A program made the position numbers and the translations under genes. The notes beneath the pieces are model-generated. The model worked only from the letters and a program-made list of their open reading frames with translations. It searched no databases and had not been told where the DNA came from. Below are positions 39,904-48,302 of a stretch of DNA of 51,576 bases, piece by piece (positions within the stretch are counted from its first letter, which is position 1; every line of letters begins with the position of its first letter). The stretch lies in the NCBI GenBank assembly GCA_031255855.1, contig JAIRRS010000148.1, forward strand, positions 1 to 51,576, in the 5' to 3' direction. The stretch comes from Tannerellaceae bacterium (GTDB lineage: Bacteria > Bacteroidota > Bacteroidia > Bacteroidales > Tannerellaceae).

Positions 39904-40752
39904 TTAAACACCAACAGACACCTCTATTTGCGCCGTCTGAACCATTTTGTCGTTATAATTAACTTGAGGTACAAGTATTTTCGTAATAATTTCCGAACCT
40001 TTATCCAAGGTTTCGTCGGGAATAGAATTGACAACAATCACTTTCATTCCTTCATGGAATTGCTTTCCTAAGAGTTCCGGAATTTCGTATCCATTTGCAG
40101 CCAGGTTGTCTTTCAACTTACCAATAGAACGGTTTAGCTGCTTTAATCCCTTCGTTCCCGAATCCATCATGTGCATATTACGTTCCATCAAAACAATTTC
40201 ACTGGATAGTTTAAGCGCCAGCGAATGGTCTATTTCCGCATCCGGCGTTTTTTGCGCAGCCACCTGTTGTTGCTTGATAAGCTCCAGTTGTTCTTCGGCC
40301 AATTCGGCCTGTTTTCCAAGTTCTTTCACCAAGCTTTCTTCAATAGACGATTGTTTTTTCCTAAGCAGCCAATACAGCACGCCAAACACTATCACCGCAA
40401 TCAACACGCCGATGATGCCATAAAGCGTCTTCTTGCTCATGGATTTGTCAACCGCAGCAAACCGTTGGTTTGTAGCAGTCTCTGTTGTCGTTATTTTCAC
40501 ACCCAACTCTTCTGCTGTCCGGTTTATGGCCAACGTATTATTTGTTGTTTGCTTTTGCAAACTATCCACTTTATATTCCAAGGCAGAAATAGCTGTTTTC
40601 AGATTCCTAAGTTCATTGTTCAATCCATTATTTCTCGATTCAAGCGCCTCTACTTTTTCCAACAACGTATTGACAAGGGTTTCGTATTCCATGTTTTGGG
40701 CTTTGCCAAACACAAACGACAATATCAGACAGATTAACAACGCGTACTTCAT
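39904..40752 (-). CDS. Membrane-anchored GrpE-like nucleotide-exchange factor
   Basis: 282 residues: a signal-peptide-like N-terminus (MKYALLICLILSFVFGKAQ), an extracytoplasmic coiled coil (22-105, heptad-rich ALESRNNGLNNELRNL), one transmembrane helix at about 110-130, then a cytoplasmic coiled coil and a C-terminal domain (about 178-282) resembling GrpE: QFHEGMKVIVVNSIPDETLD and KGSEIITKILVPQV then a final AQIEVSVGV strand. GrpE exchanges nucleotide on Hsp70. The predicted topology puts this domain in the cytosol facing the Hsp70 encoded next. ATGA overlap with the upstream CFI-box gene. The GrpE call is by pattern and context. Confidence 0.7.
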   Translation of the reverse strand: MKYALLICLILSFVFGKAQNMEYETLVNTLLEKVEALESRNNGLNNELRNLKTAISALEYKVDSLQKQTTNNTLAINRTAEELGVKITTTETATNQRFAAVDKSMSKKTLYGIIGVLIAVIVFGVLYWLLRKKQSSIEESLVKELGKQAELAEEQLELIKQQQVAAQKTPDAEIDHSLALKLSSEIVLMERNMHMMDSGTKGLKQLNRSIGKLKDNLAANGYEIPELLGKQFHEGMKVIVVNSIPDETLDKGSEIITKILVPQVNYNDKMVQTAQIEVSVGV

Positions 40753-42569
40753 TTCTTTATATATTTAACAAATTGATTTAATACTTTCCGGATAACGGAA
40801 TTGATTGTTTTTGAATCTTTCAGGATCAAAACAAGCTTGGGCGACACCGCGTAATAAACCCGAATAAACAACTTACCCAACGTATATCGTTCAAGGACTT
40901 CATCCCTAAACTGCCTTAAAACCACCACCTGGGGATGGTTAAAATCACCGTATGCCATTGTGGCGATATAACAAGGCGAGAAAGATTTCCGGCCGGATAA
41001 TTTTGAAGATGTTTCTAAAATAACTTTACTATTCGGTTTAAACCTTTTTATCAAAAAGTCTTTCGTCATATCCAACTTCCCTATTTCAACGATTGCCTGG
41101 GCTGCTTCCTTCACCGTATTTTCTATCGTATATCTGGATCCCCCCTGATTGGCCATACTATTGAATTCTGCAATCACAAAACTTAACGCGTCGGACGCAA
41201 TCCTTGTTGAAGCCTGTAAATAGGTATCATTCTTCACACCCAACTCGCTTTTAAGCGTATTCAATACAGATTTGGACTCGCCAATCAACGACAAGGCATT
41301 ATAAATCGTAGAACGTTCATTCTCAAATTTTTTAATTATATACAACAATTCATATGTCGTTATTTCCAATAAGACATTTTTATAGAAGTTGTCATTTGCT
41401 CCCAATACACTTTTCAGCCTGCCTACTATTTCCCTGGCTTGCTTTAGCAGAAGTTTTTTATCGTTAAGTCCTGTGCTGTCATTTTTAAGCCTTTCTAAAA
41501 TGGAGGTAATCCCTACAAGGTCTGCCTTAATTTTATCTTCTTTTTCACGTTTAGGCTTATCTTCAATCCATTGCTGTAATTCCTCGGACTTTTCACGGCA
41601 TCGCTGTTTGATAAGATTCCCGGCCGCGACATTTTGGGCCTTCTTATAAATGTCTTGTATAGCCGTTACAGAACCCTTCCCCGATTCATTATATATATCA
41701 AATTCTTTTATGCCACATTGTAGTATTTCGGTTGCAACCTTATCGGCAACCGAAACATACTTCAAATCCGAAGAGCCCACGATCAATTTTATTCTATCCA
41801 GATTCCCTATTGTTTCATCATGCAATTGTTTACCTAAACTCAAACTATTTTTAGCAACATGTTCCCGTTTGATTCTTATTTCCTCACATTTCTTTTCTAC
41901 CGAATCAACAAGTTTCACCACGAAGCCTTTTAAAAAAGCCTCTTTCGACAAAAAATGTTGATCAGTTATTACTTCCAGAAAATTAGCGGTAGTTATCTCC
42001 TTCGATTTCTCTATCTCACCATAAAGTTGATTAAGAAAGAGCAACTGCAATTCGTCTTGCGACAATTTATAAGTAGTATCCGCCACTTGTCTGATATAAT
42101 CAGTCACGAAGTTGCTTTCCAAAAATTTCAATTTTAACTGAATACCCTTTTTAAATTCTTCTGTCTTCAATAAAAGCAGCAAGGTAGAAAGGTTTTGGTA
42201 GGCAGAAGCATTTTTCCTGGTTACTTCCCCTGAGGAGGTCAGTTTTCCCCAGATAGCTCTTGAACTTTCAACATCTCCCCCTTTCAATGCCTCGAAAGCA
42301 GGTTCGTCTGTTATTTCGTTTCCTTTATAAAACCAAAACAAGGCAGCCGACACCTTATCCGTATCCAAATTGAGCTTCGACGCCGCATCCGACACGTTAT
42401 CAACCGTCCGCTTGATTCTTGCAAGTTCAGGAAAGCTAAAATCATCTTGAATTTCTTGCTCAGCTTCAATAAATTGTATTAAACGTTTTATTTGCCGCTG
42501 TTGTTCTCTCATGGTCGTTCCGGCAAGGATACCTATGATCCGGTAAGGGTTGTTGATGATTATTTCCAT
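40749..42569 (-). CDS. CFI-box domain protein with J-like N-terminus
   Basis: 606 residues and first gene of the operon. The N-terminus NNPYRIIGILAGTTMREQQR, then QIKRLIQF, resembles helices I-II of a J-domain (xYRxLGVxxxAxxxEIkraYrkL) but lacks the HPD motif. A long helical middle part follows. The last 74 residues, beginning CYIATMAYG at 533 and containing NHPQVVVLRQFRDEVL and FIRVYYAVSPKL, match the CFI-box C-terminal domain. No signal peptide is present. A TATATTTG (minus -7 box) lies at 42667-42674. It probably targets or regulates the Hsp70; that is inference. Confidence 0.75.
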   Translation of the reverse strand: MEIIINNPYRIIGILAGTTMREQQRQIKRLIQFIEAEQEIQDDFSFPELARIKRTVDNVSDAASKLNLDTDKVSAALFWFYKGNEITDEPAFEALKGGDVESSRAIWGKLTSSGEVTRKNASAYQNLSTLLLLLKTEEFKKGIQLKLKFLESNFVTDYIRQVADTTYKLSQDELQLLFLNQLYGEIEKSKEITTANFLEVITDQHFLSKEAFLKGFVVKLVDSVEKKCEEIRIKREHVAKNSLSLGKQLHDETIGNLDRIKLIVGSSDLKYVSVADKVATEILQCGIKEFDIYNESGKGSVTAIQDIYKKAQNVAAGNLIKQRCREKSEELQQWIEDKPKREKEDKIKADLVGITSILERLKNDSTGLNDKKLLLKQAREIVGRLKSVLGANDNFYKNVLLEITTYELLYIIKKFENERSTIYNALSLIGESKSVLNTLKSELGVKNDTYLQASTRIASDALSFVIAEFNSMANQGGSRYTIENTVKEAAQAIVEIGKLDMTKDFLIKRFKPNSKVILETSSKLSGRKSFSPCYIATMAYGDFNHPQVVVLRQFRDEVLERYTLGKLFIRVYYAVSPKLVLILKDSKTINSVIRKVLNQFVKYIKK

Positions 42570-42759
42570 ATCGCAAAACTTAGCATATTAGTTCAAGACA
42601 AACAATAATAACAGCATCAGATCATCATATATTTCATGCTATTACAGGTAGTACATATTATAGAAACAAATATAGAGCTATTCCCAATACACTGGTTACC
42701 CCACTTTTAGGGTATTGCGTCTCATTTATATTTCTTTGCAACAACTATTCGGACTAAAA
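42570..42759. other. Upstream region of the chaperone operon
   Basis: 190 bp between the CFI-box start and the IS remnant. It contains the minus-strand -7-like box at 42667-42674 and a TACCC/GGGTA inverted repeat near 42697-42714. Nothing else was recognised. Confidence 0.5.
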
Positions 42760-42904
42760 GGCTGTTTAAATTTTATTTGAAAAGAAAACGAAGAGTGCTT
42801 CCCTCTCTCCGATAAATGCGTCTATATTGAGATACTAAAATGCATAAAACAGATTTGAAGGAAACACAGTGGCTATAAAATAGGATATATTAAATTTACA
42901 GAAA
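42760..42904 (+). mobile_element. IS5-type remnant, left end (copy 2)
   Basis: GGCTGTTTAAATTTTA through the transposase start (ATG at 42840, then GATTTGAAGGAAACACAGTGG) is homologous to 6985-7130. Here the frame stops after 12 codons (MHKTDLKETQWL). The similarity fades just where the outer-membrane gene ends (42905), so the remnant abuts that gene's stop. Confidence 0.75.
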
Positions 42905-45196
42905 TTAGTTATCCTTAATGGTCATTATCGGATTATTAAACTCAATATTATTCAATGTTTTTCTTAAATTAAATAACGATCTTCCCCAATCCATAGTATA
43001 AACAACACCTATAACAAACATATTTGCGTTATCCTTAACTATAATTTCCCGATTACTATAAAGCTGATCCGAATTTCTTATTGTATTATACTTCGACCCT
43101 GAAGTAAGTGGGTAATACAAAGCTGCACCAATTAAAAGATTTTTGATCTTATATGAAGCATTAACATAAGAATTATTTTCACCTTTTATAATAAATTCAC
43201 CTTTTAAAGTTTCTGTTGGCTTTTTCCAACCAATACTTAAAGAAAAATTCTTATAATAATATTCAATATGAGCAGAATAATGAAAATTCGTCAAACTATT
43301 ATTCTGCATATTGTCTAATAATGATTTATAATAATTGAACCCAAGATCAAACTTAAGCTTAAACATATTAAATATAGAAGGGATGAAAGAATAAAAATAT
43401 ACCCCATAGTTTTTTTCCTTATTTATGTTTTCAAATCTTGAAATGTACTTTTCTTTTTCAAAGAAAACAATTTCTCTTATGGGATCAAATTCATGTAATG
43501 CATAAAAAGATATTGATGTCGAGAAAAGAGTATGATTGTATGATATTTCCAAATTATTCGCTAATTGCTGAGATGTAGTTAGGGATGAATTTCCTGAAAT
43601 ATACAAATATGGATCTTGTTTTAAAACCATATTTGTCATATTCGAAATTTGAGGATAATTTGGCGTATAATGTAAAGAATATTGTATACCTAAATTCTTA
43701 AATGAGTAATACAATGATAAGTTTGACAAGTTCCTAATATAGGTTTTAGAAAGATCGTTTGCATTATTATTCAATATTTTCAGACCAATTCCAAAATTAT
43801 AATTTAAAAACAACAATTTCCCATTTAATGATAGATATGGATATATATCCAAACGACTTATACTATCCTTTTCACCTGTCCATATAGATTTATTCCGGAC
43901 ATCTGAATAAGAAACTTTAAAACCTAAATTATAATTAAATAATTTTGCATTATTTGCATAATATAGTTCATAAAAAAAAGATTTCGCCTTACCATTTAAG
44001 TTCGTATTTATAGAATCAATAGTTGAAAAGTATTGTTCCAAAACATCACGTTGAAAGTCTGAAGTTGAAATACTTCCTCCTATATTCATTTCTATTCGCT
44101 TTAAATCATCAAACTTATGTATATAATATAAATCTAATGCTGGGATATACAAATGGGATTGAGAAGAAATATATCGATTTGATAAATATTGATTGTCTAT
44201 ATTATTGTATATATCAATATCGTTTTTGTCATGGCTTGAATAAATATTATTCAAAAATTTAGCACTTAAGATGTTTTTACCTTTATTATAAGTATATCCT
44301 AAATTGATATTTTGCTGCAAATAGCCAAAAGGAGATTCATTTCCAATTTTATAGAAATCCATTCTTTTATTAGAATTAAGATAGGATTCATTTTCAAGGG
44401 ATATACGTTTACTATAATCTCTCCAATTTATGCCATAATTAAATGTTATATTAGAATTTGTATATCCACTTGTCAAGTTTAAGTTTCCGTTAAGGAACCC
44501 TGTAGCAAGAGCTCCAGTAGCTGAAGAGGAAAGAAAAGTACCTGTTGATTTTTTCAAATTTACATTAATTATGCCAACGCTCTCTATATCTCGAATATCA
44601 GATGCAATTCTTTGATATTCAACATGAGATATTTGTTCAGGACTTAGAGATAAAACCTCTTGCAAAGAAGAGTTTATACCATTTATTCGATAGGTGATGT
44701 TTGATTTGCCGTCAATTGATATTGATTGTGCCATCAAATTGACAGATAATCCTGGAAAATTAGATTTTTGAAATAATTCGATAGAACTATTTGAGTTTTC
44801 AACATCTTTTTTGCTGGGAAAAACTATAATTCTATTTCCATAATTAATAATATTTCTAGCATTTACAACAATTTCATCAAGCTCAATCACATCTTTAATA
44901 AGAATAATATCTTTCATTTTTACATCTTCAGTAGCATTTACAATTGATATCTTATTTTCCTTATATCCTAAACAAGAAATGGCTACATCAAAATTATTTA
45001 CTTCATATTTTATGAGAAAGTCACCATTCTTATTGGTGAAATTTATACTTAATATTGAATCATTATTATAAAGAATAATCTTAGCATTTTCTATTGGCGA
45101 ATTACTTATGTCAAAAACTCTACCAGTTAATTTTTGTGATATAATTAAAGGGTTTATTGCAATAAATAAAAATAATATAATTAAATTTTTTTTCAT
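42905..45196 (-). CDS. Outer-membrane beta-barrel protein with carboxypeptidase-regulatory-like domain
   Basis: 763 residues: Sec signal (MKKNLIILFLFIAINPLIIS), a CarboxypepD_reg-like beta-sandwich (about 21-100: LTGRVFDISNSPIENAKIIL), a plug-like region (VIELDEIVVNAR) and a long C-terminal barrel with alternating aromatic strands. It is the OMP_b-brl family type found beside TonB-linked systems. No TonB box is evident, and no SusD or DUF4249 partner adjoins it. Base composition is visibly much more A/T-rich than neighbouring genes, with many AAT/ATA codons, so acquisition by transfer is likely. Cargo unknown. Confidence 0.75.
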   Translation of the reverse strand: MKKNLIILFLFIAINPLIISQKLTGRVFDISNSPIENAKIILYNNDSILSINFTNKNGDFLIKYEVNNFDVAISCLGYKENKISIVNATEDVKMKDIILIKDVIELDEIVVNARNIINYGNRIIVFPSKKDVENSNSSIELFQKSNFPGLSVNLMAQSISIDGKSNITYRINGINSSLQEVLSLSPEQISHVEYQRIASDIRDIESVGIINVNLKKSTGTFLSSSATGALATGFLNGNLNLTSGYTNSNITFNYGINWRDYSKRISLENESYLNSNKRMDFYKIGNESPFGYLQQNINLGYTYNKGKNILSAKFLNNIYSSHDKNDIDIYNNIDNQYLSNRYISSQSHLYIPALDLYYIHKFDDLKRIEMNIGGSISTSDFQRDVLEQYFSTIDSINTNLNGKAKSFFYELYYANNAKLFNYNLGFKVSYSDVRNKSIWTGEKDSISRLDIYPYLSLNGKLLFLNYNFGIGLKILNNNANDLSKTYIRNLSNLSLYYSFKNLGIQYSLHYTPNYPQISNMTNMVLKQDPYLYISGNSSLTTSQQLANNLEISYNHTLFSTSISFYALHEFDPIREIVFFEKEKYISRFENINKEKNYGVYFYSFIPSIFNMFKLKFDLGFNYYKSLLDNMQNNSLTNFHYSAHIEYYYKNFSLSIGWKKPTETLKGEFIIKGENNSYVNASYKIKNLLIGAALYYPLTSGSKYNTIRNSDQLYSNREIIVKDNANMFVIGVVYTMDWGRSLFNLRKTLNNIEFNNPIMTIKDN

Positions 45197-45498
45197 ATTC
45201 GTATTGATTATAATTGATTTTTAATTAATTCTATCATATAGGGATAGCCGCCTTCGCCGGAAAAAATACAATCCTGCTATACGATTGTTCCGTCACTCTT
45301 GGTTATACAATGTCCAGATTTTCAGAGACATTTACTAAATAGATGGATAATATCCATCAATAGTTATCACCGGACGTGTCGGAACCTTTTCTCCCGCGAC
45401 ATATACATGCAGGATGACACAAATTTAAAAAAAAATGGAAGCAGCAACAATTTATCGTCACAAAATGGTCACAAATCGACCACAAGGCTGCTATTTGA
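45197..45498. other. Intergenic region, no gene seen
   Basis: About 300 bp between the AT-rich outer-membrane gene and a small hypothetical gene. It contains a perfect 17-nt inverted repeat at 45342-45358 and a short ACAATC/GATTGT repeat near 45269-45289. The open frames here are short and unconvincing. Confidence 0.5.
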
Positions 45499-45756
45499 TT
45501 AAATTTTTACGAGCAAGCGTTTATTTCTTCTTTCTTTGGCGGTGAAGTAGTGCTTACCGGCAGTGCCATTCTCTTCCACCAGCTTGTCTGTCTGGCTGCC
45601 CTTCAACAGCAGCTTATCCGGCGGGAACAGCGTGGAGCGGAAGATTTGTTTATGCACTCCACTGAGTTCCCTGCGGAAACGTTTCGTATCGGGGATAAAG
45701 GTTTTCAAGACAGGTAAGGAATAATACACACAGTTGAAGCAAACGACAAGAACCAT
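45499..45756 (-). CDS. Small membrane protein, hypothetical
   Basis: 85 residues from ATG 45756 (a TTG 27 nt upstream would add nine). One N-terminal transmembrane segment (MVLVVCFNCVYYSLPVL) is followed by a charged region (KRFRRELSGVHKQIFRST) and a basic C-terminus (KERRNKRLLVKI). Its composition is more GC-rich than the AT-rich genes on each side. No family is recognised; it may be a fragment. Confidence 0.35.
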   Translation of the reverse strand: MVLVVCFNCVYYSLPVLKTFIPDTKRFRRELSGVHKQIFRSTLFPPDKLLLKGSQTDKLVEENGTAGKHYFTAKERRNKRLLVKI

Positions 45757-45862
45757 AATAAGACCGATAGCAAAGGAAAACAAAGGAATTAAAATGTAAT
45801 TATCAACTATTTACTGAATATTCCCGTATCTTTGACGGAGTATTCAAATTAAATAGCTTTAC

Positions 45863-46285
45863 ATGAAAACAAAAAGTTTGATGTTGATAGGAATTTTGTT
45901 GTTTATTATCTGTTTTACGAGTTGTAGTGACGATAATGATGAAAAACAAGTGAATTTAACATCTAAAGTCGGATTTATACAAGATGGTGAAGACTATTTC
46001 AAAGATTATAAATACAATACTCAATATCATTATTTTGAGAGAAAAAACGATAATGCGCTATTTCTTCCATCTTATATTTTACGTCCTTATCCCCCGGTTA
46101 TCTCAGACGTAGAGAATGAATTGATTTCAATTGATAAGAATACAATATACACTATCAGCTACAGGATGGTTAAAGAAAGCACCAACTTCTACTTTGTCGA
46201 ATATAATGTTGAGGTAGATGAAAAAGATTTTATACTTGAAAGAACCTTTGTTATAGATAACGAGGGCAACGTTACTAAAAAATGA
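45863..46285 (+). CDS. Hypothetical lipoprotein
   Basis: 140 residues. A signal with lipobox ends at FTSC (MKTKSLMLIGILLFIICF then TSC), and the mature N-terminus is the acidic SDDNDEKQ run typical of surface-exposed Bacteroidota lipoproteins (LES-like). The rest is predicted beta-rich (FVEYNVEVDEKDFILERTFV). A TATCTTTG -7-like box is at 45827-45834. A/T-rich like the outer-membrane gene. Function unknown. Confidence 0.6.
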   Translation: MKTKSLMLIGILLFIICFTSCSDDNDEKQVNLTSKVGFIQDGEDYFKDYKYNTQYHYFERKNDNALFLPSYILRPYPPVISDVENELISIDKNTIYTISYRMVKESTNFYFVEYNVEVDEKDFILERTFVIDNEGNVTKK

Positions 46286-46287
46286 TT

Positions 46288-47880
46288 CTAAGTTATAATA
46301 AATGACTTGGTTATGTTTATCTCTGAAAGAAAATGCAGATCATGGGATATGGCAATGACGGTTCCTTTGTATTCGCGGATGACAGAAGTCAGCATATGAT
46401 TGCTTTGGATATCGAGATTGTTGGAGGGTTCGTCGAGCAGAATCATGTCTGGCGTATTATTGCTTACAAGCAAACAGCATAACACAAGACGCATTTTTTC
46501 GCCTCCACTCAGGCTTTTACATTTTTTGTCCCATACGGTATGCGGGAACAGAAAGCGGTTTAATAGTGTTTTCAACTCATGATCGCGCAAGTTGGAGGAA
46601 TTGAATTGTTCCAGTTGTTCAAGCAATGTAAGCGAATTTTGTATGATGGAATATTCCTGGTCTACATAAACATAGTTGAAGTCTGCCCGAATCACCTCAC
46701 CGGATTGAGGGGCTAGTTCTCCGGTTATTATCTTCAGCAACGTTGTTTTTCCCGATCCATTCTTTCCTTCAATGGCTAAACGGTCGCCGCTTCTTATTTG
46801 GAAAGAGAGAGGGGTGGGCCATAGTTTATCCGTTCCGTAACGAAAATCAATCTCTTTAGCTGTCAGTAATATCTTTCCCGTGTGCAACGGCGACGAGTGC
46901 AGATCAAGCTTCATCAGCCGATTATCGGGTAGACTGTTTTGTATCTGTTTGATATGGTCTTTCAGCGATTCCATCTTTCCGGAGTGTATCTCCTTTAATT
47001 TAGCGGTACTGTTTTCCGCGTTGTTGCCTAATTGACGCATAACGATACGGGGCAATCCCTTTTTTTCGTTCCGTTTTTTGCCTTTGCTGCTCTCCCTTTG
47101 CCGCCGTTCGGCTATTTCACGGGCAATCTTCTTTGCCTGGCGAAGTTCTTTCTCTTTTTCATTAAGGGATTCCTGCATAGCGTTCACCATCCATTCTTTT
47201 TGTTCTTTATAAAACTCATAATTGCCGCCGTAGGCGGTAACCCCATCTTTATTTAGTTCATAAATAGACGGGACAATATTCAGCAATGTCATGTCATGGC
47301 TGACGATCAACAAAGTGACACGCGTGGATTCCACGTACGCGTAAAGTTTTTCCCGGGTCCACACATCCAGGTGGTTTGTTGGTTCATCCATCAATACGAT
47401 GGAAGGCTCATGTATTTGTATGCCGGTGAGGAACACTTTCGTTTTCTCTCCTCCGCTCAATGTATTCATCGGTTGGTCTAGTTGTAGATGGTCTAACTCC
47501 CAAAAAGATAGGGCGGTAAGGCATCGTTCTTCTATGCTCCAGTCTTCATCAAGCATTGCGTAGTCGTCTTCCGATGTGCTTCCATTCAGGATAGCATGAA
47601 ATGCCCGGAGTTTATCGTTTATTTGTAGCGCCCCGGCAACGGTTTGGTCGTTATACTGTCCGAAATGTTGGGGAACGTAATAAGGGGTAGACGAACAGAT
47701 AACATCGCCATCCGAAGGATGCAGCTTTCCGGCAATAATCCGTAGCAAAGTGGATTTTCCCGACCCATTGTTTCCGATTAAAGCCACCCGCTGACCTTTA
47801 TTGACACTAAAGGAGACATTCCGGAATAAGGCTTCTTTATCCGGATGCACATAAGTTACCTGTTGTAAAATAATACTCAT
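46288..47880 (-). CDS. ABC-F family ATPase
   Basis: 530 residues with two ABC cassettes and no transmembrane segment, so it is an ABC-F protein acting on ribosomes rather than a transporter. Walker A sites are GNNGSGKST (36-44) and GKNGSGKTT; signatures are LSGGEKTK and LSGGEKMR; Walker B are [10 protein letters not shown] and [10 protein letters not shown]. The inter-domain linker is long, basic and charged ([20 protein letters not shown]), the part that reaches the peptidyl-transferase region in resistance-type ABC-Fs. Whether this one protects against antibiotics or is a housekeeping EttA/Uup relative cannot be told. It has a leader with a uORF. A CAAAGGTA minus -7 box is at 48032-48039. 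Confidence 0.9.
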   Translation of the reverse strand: MSIILQQVTYVHPDKEALFRNVSFSVNKGQRVALIGNNGSGKSTLLRIIAGKLHPSDGDVICSSTPYYVPQHFGQYNDQTVAGALQINDKLRAFHAILNGSTSEDDYAMLDEDWSIEERCLTALSFWELDHLQLDQPMNTLSGGEKTKVFLTGIQIHEPSIVLMDEPTNHLDVWTREKLYAYVESTRVTLLIVSHDMTLLNIVPSIYELNKDGVTAYGGNYEFYKEQKEWMVNAMQESLNEKEKELRQAKKIAREIAERRQRESSKGKKRNEKKGLPRIVMRQLGNNAENSTAKLKEIHSGKMESLKDHIKQIQNSLPDNRLMKLDLHSSPLHTGKILLTAKEIDFRYGTDKLWPTPLSFQIRSGDRLAIEGKNGSGKTTLLKIITGELAPQSGEVIRADFNYVYVDQEYSIIQNSLTLLEQLEQFNSSNLRDHELKTLLNRFLFPHTVWDKKCKSLSGGEKMRLVLCCLLVSNNTPDMILLDEPSNNLDIQSNHMLTSVIREYKGTVIAISHDLHFLSEINITKSFIIT

Positions 47881-47972
47881 AAAAAAGGAAATAAATCTGC
47901 AACAACAGCAGAAGGTTATCTAAATTGAATAAACGATTTGTCCCACGAAGTAATTGGGGGCTTTAATTGGAG

Positions 47973-48007
47973 GAACCAAGCGGTTCTGTTTATTTAGATA
48001 TTCTCAT
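47973..48007 (-). promoter_or_regulatory. Leader uORF and stem-loop upstream of the ABC-F gene
   Basis: On the minus strand a short frame ATG-AGA-ATA-TCT-AAA-TAA (MRISK, 48007 to 47990) begins roughly 20 nt after the expected transcription start. It is followed by a GAACC/GGTTC hairpin (47973-47986), about 95 nt before the ABC-F ATG. This layout is typical of drug-sensing attenuators, but the uORF is very short and could be chance. Confidence 0.4.
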
Positions 48008-48090
48008 TGGAGTAGTTATGTAGTTCGGGCACAAAGGTAATAATAATCTGAAAGCAAAATTCAGATTACATCAAAATATATAGGGGGAAA

Positions 48091-48166
48091 CATCTGGATG
48101 AATGGGGAAGAACATCCCAATGATTTTGGACGATCATCCCAATGAAACCGGAAAAACATCTGGATG
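48091..48166 (+). repeat. 22-bp-period CATCnnGATG repeat, copy C
   Basis: Cores begin at 48091, 48113, 48135 and 48157 (CATCTGGATG, CATCCCAATG, CATCCCAATG, CATCTGGATG), exactly 22 bp apart. Linker AAACCGGAAAAA matches the same linker of copy B. It lies in the divergent region between the ABC-F and mtaB promoters. Confidence 0.85.
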
Positions 48167-48245
48167 TTTTTCCAATAACAAAAAAAAGAGTATAAGTGGC
48201 ACGCTATCAAGAATATAGAAATCAACCACTCAATTTTTAAATGCG

Positions 48246-48280
48246 TTTGCCCTGAACTTACGCTCTTTTACATAACTTTG
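48246..48280 (+). promoter_or_regulatory. Promoter of the mtaB operon
   Basis: TTTG at 48246-48249 and TAACTTTG at 48273-48280, 23-nt spacer, in the Bacteroidota range. The start codon follows 23 nt later. Confidence 0.7.
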
Positions 48281-48302
48281 CGTTTTTAATAGATTATAAT
48301 AA

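Noticed and set aside
35506..42569. Named anti-phage defence system
   Set aside because: No nuclease, NTP-depleting or membrane-lysis effector is visible; the operon looks like a chaperone/remodelling system and defence function cannot be supported from sequence alone.
45299..45502. 67-codon plus-strand frame in the AT-rich region
   Set aside because: No signal, domain, homologous pattern or promoter; composition similar to surrounding non-coding DNA.
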